Of a stretch of 64,000 nt of DNA, positions 9,029 to 19,435 are shown one piece after another. The notes under the pieces are model-generated. The model saw only the letters and a list, made by a program, of their open reading frames with translations, was not told the origin of the DNA and did not search any database. Positions within the stretch are counted from its first letter, which is position 1, and every line of letters starts with the position of its first letter. The position numbers were made by a program, and so were the translations under genes. The DNA is from DATAEG01 sp051001975. GTDB taxonomy: Bacteria; Actinomycetota; Actinomycetes; Mycobacteriales; Jatrophihabitantaceae. Where the stretch lies: the NCBI GenBank assembly GCA_051001975.1, contig JBPCMU010000064.1, forward strand, positions 1-64,000, read 5' to 3'.

Positions 9029-10207
9029 ATGAAGCTCGCGACCCTGCGCCGACCGCGCGTTGACGGCGGCACCGGTGTCTCCGGCGTGGCCCGACTCGAC
9101 CGGCGGACCAAGCGACTGATCGGCCGGCTCAACCCCGGCGACATCGCGATCATCGACCACGACGACCTGGACCGGGTGGCTGCTGAGTCGCTCGTGGCCG
9201 CAAAGGTCGCAGCGGTTGTCAACTCCAAGCCGAGCATCTCCGGGCGCTACCCGAACCTGGGTCCGGAGGTGCTCGCCGACAACGGCATCCCGCTCGTCGA
9301 CAACGTCGGGCGCGAGGTATTCGCCGCGGTCAAGGAAGGCAGCCGGGTCCGGGTGGATGGCGACACCGTCTACCTCGGCGACCAACCGATCGCCCGCGGC
9401 ACCGAGCAGGACAGCGAGACCATCGCCGAGTTGATGGCCGAGGCCCGGGCCGGCATCTCCAGCCAGTTGGAGGCCTTCGCCGCCAACACGATGGAATTCA
9501 TGCGCCGGGAACGCGCCTTGCTGCTGGACGGCATCGGCGTGCCGGACATCAAGACCAAGCTGGAAAGCCGGCACGTGCTGGTGGTGGTGCGCGGGTACGA
9601 CTACCGCGAAGACATCGCGGCGCTGCGCAACTACATCCGCGAGTTCCGGCCGGTGCTCATCGGCGTGGACGGCGGCGCGGACGCATTGAAGGAAGCCGGG
9701 CACAAGCCGGACATCATCATCGGCGACATGGACTCGGTGTCCGACGAGGTGCTGCGTAGCGGCGCCGAGATCGTCGTGCACGCCTACCCCGAGGGTCGCG
9801 CGCCTGGCCTGTCTCGGGTGCAGGAACTCGGGCTGGACTCGGTCACGTTCGCGTCTCTCGGTACCAGCGAGGACATCGCGATGCTGCTCGCCGACGAGAA
9901 GGGCGCATCGCTGATTGTCGCCGTCGGTACCCACGCCAACCTGGTCGAGTTCCTGGACAAGGGCCGCGGCGGGATGGCCTCGACCTTCCTGACCCGGCTG
10001 CGACTCGGCGGCAAGCTCGTCGACGCGAAGGGTGTCAGCCGCCTGTATCAGAGCCGGATCTCCACCACCGCTCTGGTGATGCTGGTGCTCGCCGCATTCC
10101 TGGCGATCGCGGTGGCGATCCTCGTATCGACCGCCGGGCAGACCTACCTCGACATCTTTTCCGACAAGTGGGATCGCTTCCTCCACTGGATTCAGGGCGC
10201 CTTCTAG
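9029..10207 (+). CDS. steA: Cytokinetic ring protein SteA (Rv1697-like)
   Basis: A 392-residue protein. The N-terminal two thirds resemble the thiamin-pyrophosphokinase-like fold of this family, with 'PGDIAIIDHDDLDR', 'SGRYPNLGPEVL', 'PDIIIGDMDSV' (D-x-D-S) and 'GVGTHAN'-like segments. Near the C terminus there is one membrane helix ('TTALVMLVLAAFLAIAVAIL'), then a short tail. SteA works with SteB in cell separation in Corynebacterium. The start at ATG 9029 matches the MKL start of mycobacterial homologues; ATG 9011, with AGGGG before it, is an alternative. The stop overlaps the steB start by one base. Confidence 0.9.
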   Translation: MKLATLRRPRVDGGTGVSGVARLDRRTKRLIGRLNPGDIAIIDHDDLDRVAAESLVAAKVAAVVNSKPSISGRYPNLGPEVLADNGIPLVDNVGREVFAAVKEGSRVRVDGDTVYLGDQPIARGTEQDSETIAELMAEARAGISSQLEAFAANTMEFMRRERALLLDGIGVPDIKTKLESRHVLVVVRGYDYREDIAALRNYIREFRPVLIGVDGGADALKEAGHKPDIIIGDMDSVSDEVLRSGAEIVVHAYPEGRAPGLSRVQELGLDSVTFASLGTSEDIAMLLADEKGASLIVAVGTHANLVEFLDKGRGGMASTFLTRLRLGGKLVDAKGVSRLYQSRISTTALVMLVLAAFLAIAVAILVSTAGQTYLDIFSDKWDRFLHWIQGAF

Positions 10208-11124
10208 TGATCTCCTTCCGCTATCACATCGTCTCGATCATCGCGGTGTTCCTGGCGCTCGCGCTGGGCATCGTCATCGGAGCGTCCGGCCTGCGTGGCG
10301 CGGTGCTCGACGATCTGCATAAGCAGGTCCGGACCTTGAAGTCGGAGAACATCTCGCTCCGCTCGGACAACGAGAAGCTCACCAACGAGTCCGGCGACGC
10401 GAACGACTACGCCACCCAGTACGCCTCGAAGGTGCTGGCCAACACGCTCACCGGCCAGAGCGTCGTGATCGTGACAACGCCAGGTGCCGACAAGGAAGGC
10501 AATATCGCCAGCGCCGTGTCGAAGGCGATCACGGCTGCGGGCGGGAAGGTCACCGGCCGGATCGGGCTGACCTCGGCGTACCTCGATCCGAGCAGCGGCC
10601 CGGCCATCACCAGTCTGGTCACCAAGGACCAGCCCACCGGGCTGACGCTGCCGAGCACCGACGACCCGGCTGCCCTCGCCGGGGCGGCCCTCGGATACAC
10701 GCTGTCCACGAAGGGCGCGCCCGACGAGCGTCGCACACTGCTGGCCGAGTTCGCGTCGAAGTCCCTGCTGACCGTACCGAGCAGCGAAGTCGCTGCGGCC
10801 AACCTCGCTCTCGTCATCACTTCCGGATCGCTGAACACCAAGGATGCCTGGGCGAAGTCGTTGATCACGATGACCTCGCAGTTCACCTCCCAGTCGCTGA
10901 ACGCGGTGGTGGCCGGGGACACCGACTCCGCCCAGCCGAACGGTTTGATCGCAGCGGTCCGGGGAGACGACCTGGCGAAGGTCGTCTCGACGGTGGACAA
11001 CGCGGACACCGGTATCGGTCAGGTGACCACTGCACTGGCGCTGAGCGGTCTGCTCACCGGGGTGGTCGATCAGTACGGAACCGGCCCGGGTGCGAAGGAT
11101 CTGTTCCCGTCGCCTGCGAAGTGA
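10207..11124 (+). CDS. steB: SteB / MctB family membrane-anchored protein
   Basis: A 305-residue protein with an N-terminal membrane helix ('YHIVSIIAVFLALALGIVIGAS') followed by a coiled coil ('LHKQVRTLKSENISLRSDNEKL') and a long extracytoplasmic alpha/beta domain. This is the Rv1698/MctB layout, annotated either as a copper-export channel or, in Corynebacterium, as SteB, which pairs with SteA and activates the septal hydrolase RipA. The steA-steB coupling here (TAGTG overlap) supports the SteB role. The GTG start at 10207 is preferred over an upstream ATG inside steA. Confidence 0.88.
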   Translation: MISFRYHIVSIIAVFLALALGIVIGASGLRGAVLDDLHKQVRTLKSENISLRSDNEKLTNESGDANDYATQYASKVLANTLTGQSVVIVTTPGADKEGNIASAVSKAITAAGGKVTGRIGLTSAYLDPSSGPAITSLVTKDQPTGLTLPSTDDPAALAGAALGYTLSTKGAPDERRTLLAEFASKSLLTVPSSEVAAANLALVITSGSLNTKDAWAKSLITMTSQFTSQSLNAVVAGDTDSAQPNGLIAAVRGDDLAKVVSTVDNADTGIGQVTTALALSGLLTGVVDQYGTGPGAKDLFPSPAK

Positions 11125-11936
11125 GGCAGGCGGCTCGGGCCGCGCTGGTGTCGGCCGCCGCGACGTTCCTCTCCGGCAAGGCGCTGGACGCCCGGCCGAT
11201 CGGGATTCCCGGGTGGGTACGGAGCAATTACCGTGACTGCCCGGTCGCACTGAGCGGCGGCGCGGCGGTGGTCATCGGCAGCCTGAGCGCGGCGCTCGTA
11301 GGCCCGGCAGAACTCCGCCGGCATTCGGTGACGTTGATCGCCGCCGCCGCGATGGCTGGTGGCTACGACGACCTGCTCGCACCACGGCACGAGCAGGTGG
11401 GGGACAAGGGCTGGCGTGGTCATCTCGCCGCGGCCCGGTCGGGTCGACTCAGCGGCGGTGTCGTCAAGGTGGCCTTGATCGGCGGTGCGGCGCTGTGCAC
11501 CGCGCGGTCCGAGTCCGGTGGCTGGCGGCGCGCCGTGCCGCGAGCGGCCCTCATCGCCGGTACCGCGAACCTGCTCAACCTCTTCGACCTGCGTCCCGGC
11601 CGGGCCGGCAAGGTGGCGCTGGCCGTCGGGGCGACCGGCCTGTCTGGACCGACCGGCGCGATCGCCGCTTCGGTCGTGGGGTCGGCTGCCGCGGTGTTGC
11701 CTGAGGATCTGGCCGAACGGCGGATGCTCGGTGACCTCGGGGCGAACACACTCGGCGTGCTGCTCGGTCAGCGATTGGCCCACGGGGGACCGGCTCTGCG
11801 CTGGGGCGCCCTGGTGACGGTCGGCGGGCTCACGATGGCCAGCGAACGGGTCAGCTTCTCGCAGGTGATCGCCAGGACCCCGTGGCTGCGCACGATGGAC
11901 GAGTGGGGCCGATCCGTCCCGACCGATCGCGACTGA
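11121..11936 (+). CDS. MraY/WecA-like membrane protein, short form
   Basis: A 271-residue hydrophobic protein. It keeps recognisable pieces of polyprenyl-phosphate phosphosugar transferases: 'GGYDDLL' (paired Asp), 'NLLNLFDLRPGRA' in place of NxxNLxDGLDGLA, and 'RMLGDLGANTLGVLLG' in place of MGDxGSLxLG. It is shorter than MraY (about 320-360) and lacks the HHH loop. Either it is a reduced transferase with a different acceptor or a non-catalytic partner. It starts by a GTGA overlap with steB and precedes murJ and a glycosyltransferase gene, which points to cell-envelope work with undecaprenyl-linked substrates. The exact function is not known. Confidence 0.7.
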   Translation: MRQAARAALVSAAATFLSGKALDARPIGIPGWVRSNYRDCPVALSGGAAVVIGSLSAALVGPAELRRHSVTLIAAAAMAGGYDDLLAPRHEQVGDKGWRGHLAAARSGRLSGGVVKVALIGGAALCTARSESGGWRRAVPRAALIAGTANLLNLFDLRPGRAGKVALAVGATGLSGPTGAIAASVVGSAAAVLPEDLAERRMLGDLGANTLGVLLGQRLAHGGPALRWGALVTVGGLTMASERVSFSQVIARTPWLRTMDEWGRSVPTDRD

Positions 11937-11962
11937 CCGGCCCGGCGTGCCAGGGTGAGCGC

Positions 11963-13546
11963 GTGAGTACGACGGCAGCGCGCGGGTTGGCCCGCGCCGC
12001 AGCGGTGATTGCTGTGCTCACGGTGCTGGCCCGGCTGGCCGGCTTCGCCCGCACCGCCGTGTTCGGCCGATCGGTGGGCACCGGCTGTGTGGGCTCGGTG
12101 TACCAGACGGCCAACACCATCCCGAACATCGTCTTCGACATCGTCGCCGGCGGGATGTTGTCCGCGCTGGTGGTGCCGATCCTCGCCCCGGTGCTCGCCA
12201 CCGGCCGCCGCGACGATGCGAGCCGCATCATCTCGGCGCTGCTGACGTGGGCGTTGATCGTGCTGGTTCCGCTCGCCGCGATTGTCGCCGCGTTGTCCGG
12301 CCCGATCGTCCGCGTGCTCCTCGGTTCTGGTGGCTGCCCCGGTGCCGTCTCGCTGGGTACCCGGATGCTCGCGGTGTTCAGCGTGCAGATCGTCTTCTAC
12401 GGAGTCGGCGTCGTACTTGCCGGTGCGCTGACGGCCGGCGAGCGGTTCACCTGGCCGGCGTTGGCGCCGCTGCTGTCCAGCCTTGCCGTGATCGCCAGCT
12501 ACCTTTGGTACGGCGCGCTGGCCGGAACCGGGCGCGCCGCCGCCGGTCTGCCGAGATCTGCCGAGTGGGTGCTGACCCTCGGCACCACCGCGGGCGTCCT
12601 CGTGCTCGCGTTGTGTCAGTTGCCGGCAGTATGGCGCACCGGTGTGCGCTGGCGGCCCTCGCTGCGCTTTCCCGCCGGCGTGGCCCCGACGGTGCGTCGC
12701 GCCGCGATGGCCGGGGCGTTCACCTTGGGCGCGCAGCAGATTGCGGCAGCGGTGATGATCCGGCTGGCCAACTCCGGGTCCCCGGTAGGGACGCTCGTGA
12801 TCGTAGTGCTGGCGCAGACCGTCTTCCTGCTGCCGTGGGCGGTGCTCAGCCTGCCAGTGGCGACCACGTCCTTCCCGCGGCTGGCGGCGGCCTGGGATGC
12901 CGGCGAGCGTGACGACTACCGGGCCAGGCTGGCCGTGGCCTCCCGGGTGGTGATCGCGCTGGCGGCCGGCGGCAGTGCGCTGTTGGTCGCGGTGGCGACA
13001 CCGGCCCGGGTGGTGCTGCTCGGCCGGCACGCACAGTCCGTGCAGCAGTTCGCGCCGGCCATCGCCACCTTCGCGATCGGTCTGCTCGGCTGGTCGGTCG
13101 TGGCGTTGCTGTCGCGGGCGTTGTACGCCGCGCATGCGATGGGTGCCGCCGCTGCCGCGCAGGTTGCCGGTCAGGTCGTGGTGATCATCGCGGACGTGGT
13201 GCTGTCCGCCGCGCTGCCGGCCGGTCAGCGGGCCGCGGCGCTCGGACTCGGCAACTCGATCGGTGTGCTGGTCGCCGGCGTGCTGCTCGTCGTGGTCGCG
13301 GTCCGCCACGGCGCGTTGCGGCTACCGGGTGTACTCAAGGACGCCGGACCGGCAACGGCTGCAGCGGTGGTGGCCGCCGGAGCCGGATGGCTGGTCGGGA
13401 AGGGCACCGGGCACTCCGGCGTGCTGGTCGCCGCCGGGATGGGCGTGCTCGCCGCCGCCACGGCGACCGCGGTGTTCCTGGCCGTGCTGTTGGTCCTGGA
13501 CCGTGCTGCGGTTCGCGATCTGCGGGCCCGGGTGATCCGCCGGTGA
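11963..13546 (+). CDS. murJ: MurJ/MviN family lipid II flippase
   Basis: A 527-residue integral membrane protein with about 14 helices, starting 'RLAGFARTAVFGRSVGTG' and 'VYQTANTIPNIVFDIVAGGMLSALVVPIL', the highly conserved first two helices of MurJ (R-x-x-G and the A-N-x-I-P-N motif). MurJ moves lipid II across the membrane for peptidoglycan synthesis. It lacks the long pseudokinase and CBM tail of mycobacterial MviN (Rv3910), so it is either a second copy or the simple form. The GTG at 11963 lies 26 nt after the preceding stop; the next gene overlaps by GTGA. Confidence 0.9.
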   Translation: MSTTAARGLARAAAVIAVLTVLARLAGFARTAVFGRSVGTGCVGSVYQTANTIPNIVFDIVAGGMLSALVVPILAPVLATGRRDDASRIISALLTWALIVLVPLAAIVAALSGPIVRVLLGSGGCPGAVSLGTRMLAVFSVQIVFYGVGVVLAGALTAGERFTWPALAPLLSSLAVIASYLWYGALAGTGRAAAGLPRSAEWVLTLGTTAGVLVLALCQLPAVWRTGVRWRPSLRFPAGVAPTVRRAAMAGAFTLGAQQIAAAVMIRLANSGSPVGTLVIVVLAQTVFLLPWAVLSLPVATTSFPRLAAAWDAGERDDYRARLAVASRVVIALAAGGSALLVAVATPARVVLLGRHAQSVQQFAPAIATFAIGLLGWSVVALLSRALYAAHAMGAAAAAQVAGQVVVIIADVVLSAALPAGQRAAALGLGNSIGVLVAGVLLVVVAVRHGALRLPGVLKDAGPATAAAVVAAGAGWLVGKGTGHSGVLVAAGMGVLAAATATAVFLAVLLVLDRAAVRDLRARVIRR

Positions 13547-14625
13547 GCGCGCCGCCGCCCAGGATCGCCCTGGTGCTGGGCACCAGCGCGGGCGGGGTCG
13601 GCCAGCACGTCCGGTCGCTGGCCCGTCATCTCGTCATTGCCGGTTGGCCGGTCATTGTCTGCGGGCCGGCCGCGACCCAGGACCTGTTCGACTTCCGGGC
13701 CGCCGGGGCCGAGTTTCACGCGGTGCCCATCGGCGGACCGGGCGCCGAGCCGCGGGCCGCCTGGCCGCTTCGGATGGCCACCCGGGACAGTCGGTTGCTG
13801 CACGCCCATGGGTTGCGGGCCGGGCTCACCGGGGTGCTGAGCGGACGTCGTCCGCTCGTCGTTTCCCTGCACAACGCCGTGCTGCAGACCGGCCTGGTGG
13901 GGCGGGCGATGAGGGCCGGTGAGCGCGCCGTCGCGCGGCGCGCCACGGTTACCCTGGCCGCGTCCCAGGACCTGGCCGACCGGTCCGCACAGCTCGGCGG
14001 TCGCGACGTGCGGTACCTGCCGGTGGCCGCTCCCGACGTGGCGCCCACCCGTACCCGCGCCGAGGTGCGGCGCGAGCTGGACCAGCCCGCCGGGCGTCCA
14101 CTCGTGCTGTGTGTGGCTCGATTGCACCCGCAGAAGGCCCTCGACATCCTGATCGCTGCCAGCACCCACTGGCGCGGTTCGGTGGGGGCACCGGTGGTGT
14201 ACATCGTCGGTGACGGACCGCTGCGCGCCGAGCTGACCACCCAGATCCGCCGACTGGACGCACCGGTGCGGCTGCTCGGTCATCGCGACGACGTGGCGGA
14301 TCTGTTCGCCGCCGCCGATCTGGTGGTGCTCCCGTCACGTTGGGAGGCCCGGCCACTGGTGCTGCAGGAAGCGATGCGGGCCGGTCGTGCCGTGATCGCG
14401 ACCGACGTCGGCGGCGTGGCCGAGCTGGTCGGCGGCGCCGCCCGGCTGGTGCCGGCCGGCGATGTCGATGCGCTGGCCGCTGCGGTCACCGCCGTACTGG
14501 CCGACCGGGCGGAGCTCTCCACTTTGGCGGCCGCGTCGCTGCAGCGTGCGCAGAGTTGGCCGGACGAGGAGACGACGGCAGCCCGTATCGCGGCGGTCTA
14601 CCGCGAGGTGCTTGCCCTCGACTGA
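13543..14625 (+). CDS. Glycosyltransferase family 4-type (GT-B fold)
   Basis: A 360-residue protein. The N-terminal domain begins 'RIALVLGTSAGGVGQHVRSLARHL' (G-G-x-x-x-H, acceptor side). The C-terminal domain starts 'LVLCVARLHPQKALDILI', followed by 'YIVGDGPLRAEL', 'VRLLGHRDDVADLFAAADLVVLPSRWEARPLVLQEAMRAG' with the E-x7-E motif that binds the nucleotide sugar. Sugar and acceptor cannot be read from sequence. Coupling to murJ by a 4-bp overlap suggests an envelope glycan or glycolipid substrate handled at the inner membrane face. Confidence 0.88.
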   Translation: MSAPPPRIALVLGTSAGGVGQHVRSLARHLVIAGWPVIVCGPAATQDLFDFRAAGAEFHAVPIGGPGAEPRAAWPLRMATRDSRLLHAHGLRAGLTGVLSGRRPLVVSLHNAVLQTGLVGRAMRAGERAVARRATVTLAASQDLADRSAQLGGRDVRYLPVAAPDVAPTRTRAEVRRELDQPAGRPLVLCVARLHPQKALDILIAASTHWRGSVGAPVVYIVGDGPLRAELTTQIRRLDAPVRLLGHRDDVADLFAAADLVVLPSRWEARPLVLQEAMRAGRAVIATDVGGVAELVGGAARLVPAGDVDALAAAVTAVLADRAELSTLAAASLQRAQSWPDEETTAARIAAVYREVLALD

Positions 14626-14745
14626 CGGCGCGTCGGAGCTCTGCGGCACAGCCTCGACACAATCTCGTGTTAGCGTGAACTCCCGTGGATCACGCGCTCG
14701 ACGCGTGCCGCACGCCCTATCGGCCGCGACCACGGGAGTTCGTTG

Positions 14746-16526
<1,781 letters not shown>

Positions 16527-16530
<4 letters not shown>

Positions 16531-17156
16531 CCGACCACGAGTATCGGGTGCTTTCCAGCACCCCGCGATTCACCGGCAACGTCATCTCGGTGCGCACCGA
16601 CGCCGTGCAGATGGCGGACGGCTCGGTGGCCGACCGCGACTACGTCGTACACCCCGGCGCAGTCGGGGTCGTGGCGCTCGACGAGCAGGACCGGGTGGTG
16701 GTCGTGCACCAGTTCCGGGCGCCGGTCGGCATCACCATGGACGAGCTGCCCGCCGGGCTGCTCGACGTCGCCGGCGAGCCGGCCCTGATCGCCGCGCAAC
16801 GGGAACTGTACGAAGAGGCAGCGCTGCGCGCGGATGACTGGCATGTGCTGGTGGACCTGCACACCACGCCCGGCGGGTCGAACGAGGCGATCCGCATCTA
16901 CCTGGCCCGCGGCCTGCACGAGGTGCCGGCAGTTGAGCGTTACCGCCCGGAGGGCGAGGAAGTGACGATGACGGTGCGCCGGGTGCCGCTGGAGGAGCTG
17001 GTGACGTCGGCACTGGCCGGCGACGTCACCAACGCCGCCGCCGTGGCCGGCAGCCTGGCAACCCTCTACGCCCGGTCCCGCGGATGGACCGTGCTGCGCG
17101 CGGCCGACGCGCCGTGGCGAGCCCGCCCGGAGCTGGCTGCCTCCGCGGGTACCTGA
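16527..17156 (+). CDS. Nudix hydrolase, ADP-ribose pyrophosphatase type (Rv1700-like)
   Basis: A 209-residue protein with an intact Nudix box, 'GLLDVAGEPALIAAQRELYEEAAL' (G-x5-E-x7-RE-x2-EE with Ala in place of the final Gly). The upstream 'GVVALDEQDRVVVVHQFRAPVG' and the 'PGGSNEAIRIYLARGL' loop are typical for ADP-ribose pyrophosphatases of the Rv1700 type. It likely splits ADP-ribose to AMP and ribose-5-phosphate. The ATGA overlap with pyrG shows translational coupling, the same pair order as Rv1699-Rv1700. Confidence 0.9.
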
Positions 17157-18094
17157 TGACGCGCACGCTGCGCAGCGATCCGATCGCCGTGGTCCGAAGT
17201 TTCCTGGATCACCTCGTGGTGGAGCGTGGCGTGGCGGCCAACACCCTCAGCTCCTACCGCCGAGACCTGGCCCGGTACACCGACTACCTGGCCGAGCACA
17301 GCGTCGGAGAGATTTCGGGCAGCACGGCCACCACGATCAGCGAGTTCCTTGGTGCGCTGCGGGAAGGCAGCGACGGCCACCCGCCACTGTCTGCCGCGTC
17401 CGCGGCGCGCGCCATCGTGGCGGTGCGCGGGCTGCACCGCTTCGCGCTGCGCGAGGGCCTGGTCGAATCCGACACCGCTCGCGGGGTTCGCCCGCCGGTG
17501 CCTCCGCGTCGACTGCCGAAGGCCATCTCCGTGGAGGATGTGATGCGGCTGCTGGAGGGGGCCAGCGTCGGCGACACCCCGCTGGCGGTGCGCGACCGCG
17601 CGCTGCTGGAAGTGCTCTACGGCACCGGTGCGCGCATCTCCGAGGCCGTCGGGCTCAGCGTCGACGCGGTGGACCTGGACGGCCGTTCAGTGACGTTGGC
17701 AGGCAAAGGCGGCAGGCAGCGACGGGTGCCGCTCGGCTCGTATGCGGCCGCGGCGGTCGGGGCATACCTGACCCGGTCTCGTCCGGGCCTGGCCGAGAAG
17801 GTCGCACCGACGAAGGTGCTGTTCCTGAACGCGCGCGGTGGGCCGCTGTCACGGCAGTCAGCGTGGACGGTGCTGCGCAGTGCGGCCGAGCGGGCCGGGC
17901 TGACCGCCGACATCTCACCGCACACCCTCCGGCACTCCTACGCGACGCATCTGATGGAAGGCGGCGCGGATGTCCGGGTGGTGCAGGAACTGCTCGGCCA
18001 CGCGTCGGTGACCACGACGCAGATCTACACCCTGGTCACCGTCGACCAACTGCGCGAGGTGTACGCCGCGGCGCACCCCCGCGCGCTGCACTGA
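17156..18094 (+). CDS. xerD: Tyrosine recombinase XerD
   Basis: A 312-residue tyrosine recombinase for chromosome dimer resolution at dif. It has an N-terminal SAM-like core-binding domain (~1-100) and a catalytic domain with the R-K-H-R-H-Y set: 'GTGARISEAVGL', 'GKGGRQRRVPL', 'HTLRHSYATHLMEGG', 'LLGHASVTTTQIYT'. The start ATG overlaps the previous stop (TGATG). Gene order and length match mycobacterial XerD (Rv1701). Confidence 0.94.
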   Translation: MTRTLRSDPIAVVRSFLDHLVVERGVAANTLSSYRRDLARYTDYLAEHSVGEISGSTATTISEFLGALREGSDGHPPLSAASAARAIVAVRGLHRFALREGLVESDTARGVRPPVPPRRLPKAISVEDVMRLLEGASVGDTPLAVRDRALLEVLYGTGARISEAVGLSVDAVDLDGRSVTLAGKGGRQRRVPLGSYAAAAVGAYLTRSRPGLAEKVAPTKVLFLNARGGPLSRQSAWTVLRSAAERAGLTADISPHTLRHSYATHLMEGGADVRVVQELLGHASVTTTQIYTLVTVDQLREVYAAAHPRALH

Positions 18095-18181
18095 GCCTTC
18101 CTGTCGAGTGGAGGTTGAGACCCTGTGGCGGGCCGAATCGCCGGGCGGGCGCGCCGCTCCGGGAGCACTGATCGGGTGAGG

Positions 18182-18265
18182 TAATCTCGCGGAAATCGAA
18201 GGTCGACCCGGCGCGCGGAAGCGCCCACCGGGATATCACTGGAACATCACTGGTGACATCACCGG
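18182..18265 (+). promoter_or_regulatory. parA leader: -10 box and three phased repeats
   Basis: TAATCT at 18182-18187 is a likely -10 element, giving a leader of about 110 nt. In it ATCACTGG occurs at 18235-18242 and 18246-18253 and ATCACCGG at 18258-18265, spaced 11 and 12 bp, one helix turn apart. The last two also form the dyad GGTGA-CA-TCACC. This looks like a protein-binding array; the protein is unknown. Confidence 0.45.
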
Positions 18266-18307
18266 TCCGCCAGTTCGGCGACATGACTCGGGAGGGCATG
18301 GGGATTC

Positions 18308-19435
18308 ATGTCCAACCCGCCCCCGTCGGATCCCGACCAGCAGCCCGAACTCGGCGGTGGCCAGTCCCAGCCGAGTTATCAGCCTCCCGGCGGGTTCCCG
18401 AAGCCGGGCCCGCCGCCGAACAGGGCGCCGGACCCGGTTGCTGAGCCCGCCCCGCAACCGCCGCAGCAGGCTCCGGGGCCAGCTCGGCCAACCCCGCGGC
18501 CGGCAGCCGGCGAGGAACAGGTCGCGCACGTGCCGCGGGTCGAGATGACGGGCCAGGGCGCGGCTCCGTCCGCCGGACCGGACGAGCCGAGTACCGCGAA
18601 GACGTCCGCCGATCCTGCGCAGTCCCGGGTGAAGCGCCCGCTGATCACCCCACCGGCGCTGCAGCGCCACGGACCGGCCCGGATCATCTCGCTGTGCAAC
18701 CAGAAGGGTGGGGTCGGCAAGACCACCTCGACGATCAATCTGGGCGCGGCACTGGCCGAGTTCGGCCGCCGAGTGCTGCTGGTGGACTTCGACCCGCAGG
18801 GCGCCCTCTCGGTCGGGCTCGGCATCCAGCCGCACCAGCTGGAACGAACCACCTACGACCTGCTGATGAGCCGCGACGTCACCATCGATGACGTGCTCAT
18901 CAAGACCGGCGTGCCGGGAATGGACCTGCTGCACAGCAACATCAACCTGTCAGCCGCAGAGGTGCAGCTGGTCAACGAGGTCGCCCGCGAGCAGACCCTG
19001 GCCCGGGCGCTCGCGCCGGTGGCCGACGACTACGACTTCGTGCTGATCGACTGCCAGCCGTCACTCGGCCTGCTCACCGTCAATGCGTTGACCGCGTCGC
19101 ACGGCGTGATCGTTCCCCTGGAGTGCGAGTACTTCTCGCTGCGTGGGGTGGCGCTGCTCATCGACACCATCGACAAGGTGCGCGACCGGCTCAACCCACG
19201 GCTGCGGCTGGAAGGCATCCTGGCCACCATGTACGACGGGCGCACCACCCACGGCCGCGAGGTCTACTCCCGCGTCGTCGAGGCCTTCGGCGACGACGTC
19301 TACGACACGGTGATCAGCCGGACCGTGCGGTTCCCGGAGACGACGGTCGCCGGCCAGCCGATCACCACCTGGGCGCCCAGCTCGTCGGGCGCCGAGGCCT
19401 ACCGGACGCTGGCCATGGAGGTGCTGGCCCGGTGA
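18308..19435 (+). CDS. parA: ParA family ATPase (Rv1708-like)
   Basis: A 375-residue protein. The first ~120 residues are Pro/Gln/Ala-rich and probably disordered. The ATPase domain follows: deviant Walker A 'NQKGGVGKTTSTINLGAALA', 'VLLVDFDPQGALSVGLG', 'DFVLIDCQPSLGLLTVNAL' and 'SRTVRFPETTVAGQPI'. It is an orphan ParA without ParB, located before scpA-scpB as in Mycobacterium (Rv1708), so it may work with the SMC-ScpAB complex. GGGGA precedes the ATG. The scpA gene overlaps the end by 4 bp. Confidence 0.9.
   Translation: MSNPPPSDPDQQPELGGGQSQPSYQPPGGFPKPGPPPNRAPDPVAEPAPQPPQQAPGPARPTPRPAAGEEQVAHVPRVEMTGQGAAPSAGPDEPSTAKTSADPAQSRVKRPLITPPALQRHGPARIISLCNQKGGVGKTTSTINLGAALAEFGRRVLLVDFDPQGALSVGLGIQPHQLERTTYDLLMSRDVTIDDVLIKTGVPGMDLLHSNINLSAAEVQLVNEVAREQTLARALAPVADDYDFVLIDCQPSLGLLTVNALTASHGVIVPLECEYFSLRGVALLIDTIDKVRDRLNPRLRLEGILATMYDGRTTHGREVYSRVVEAFGDDVYDTVISRTVRFPETTVAGQPITTWAPSSSGAEAYRTLAMEVLAR

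Noticed and set aside
8855..10186. 443-codon minus-strand frame opposite steA
   Set aside because: Shadow frame; steA is supported by homology and by coupling to steB.
11768..13309. 513-codon minus-strand frame opposite murJ
   Set aside because: Arg/Gly/His-rich shadow of a membrane protein gene.
17156..18094. XerD as an integrase of a mobile element
   Set aside because: Gene order matches the housekeeping XerD locus; no attachment sites or phage genes are near.
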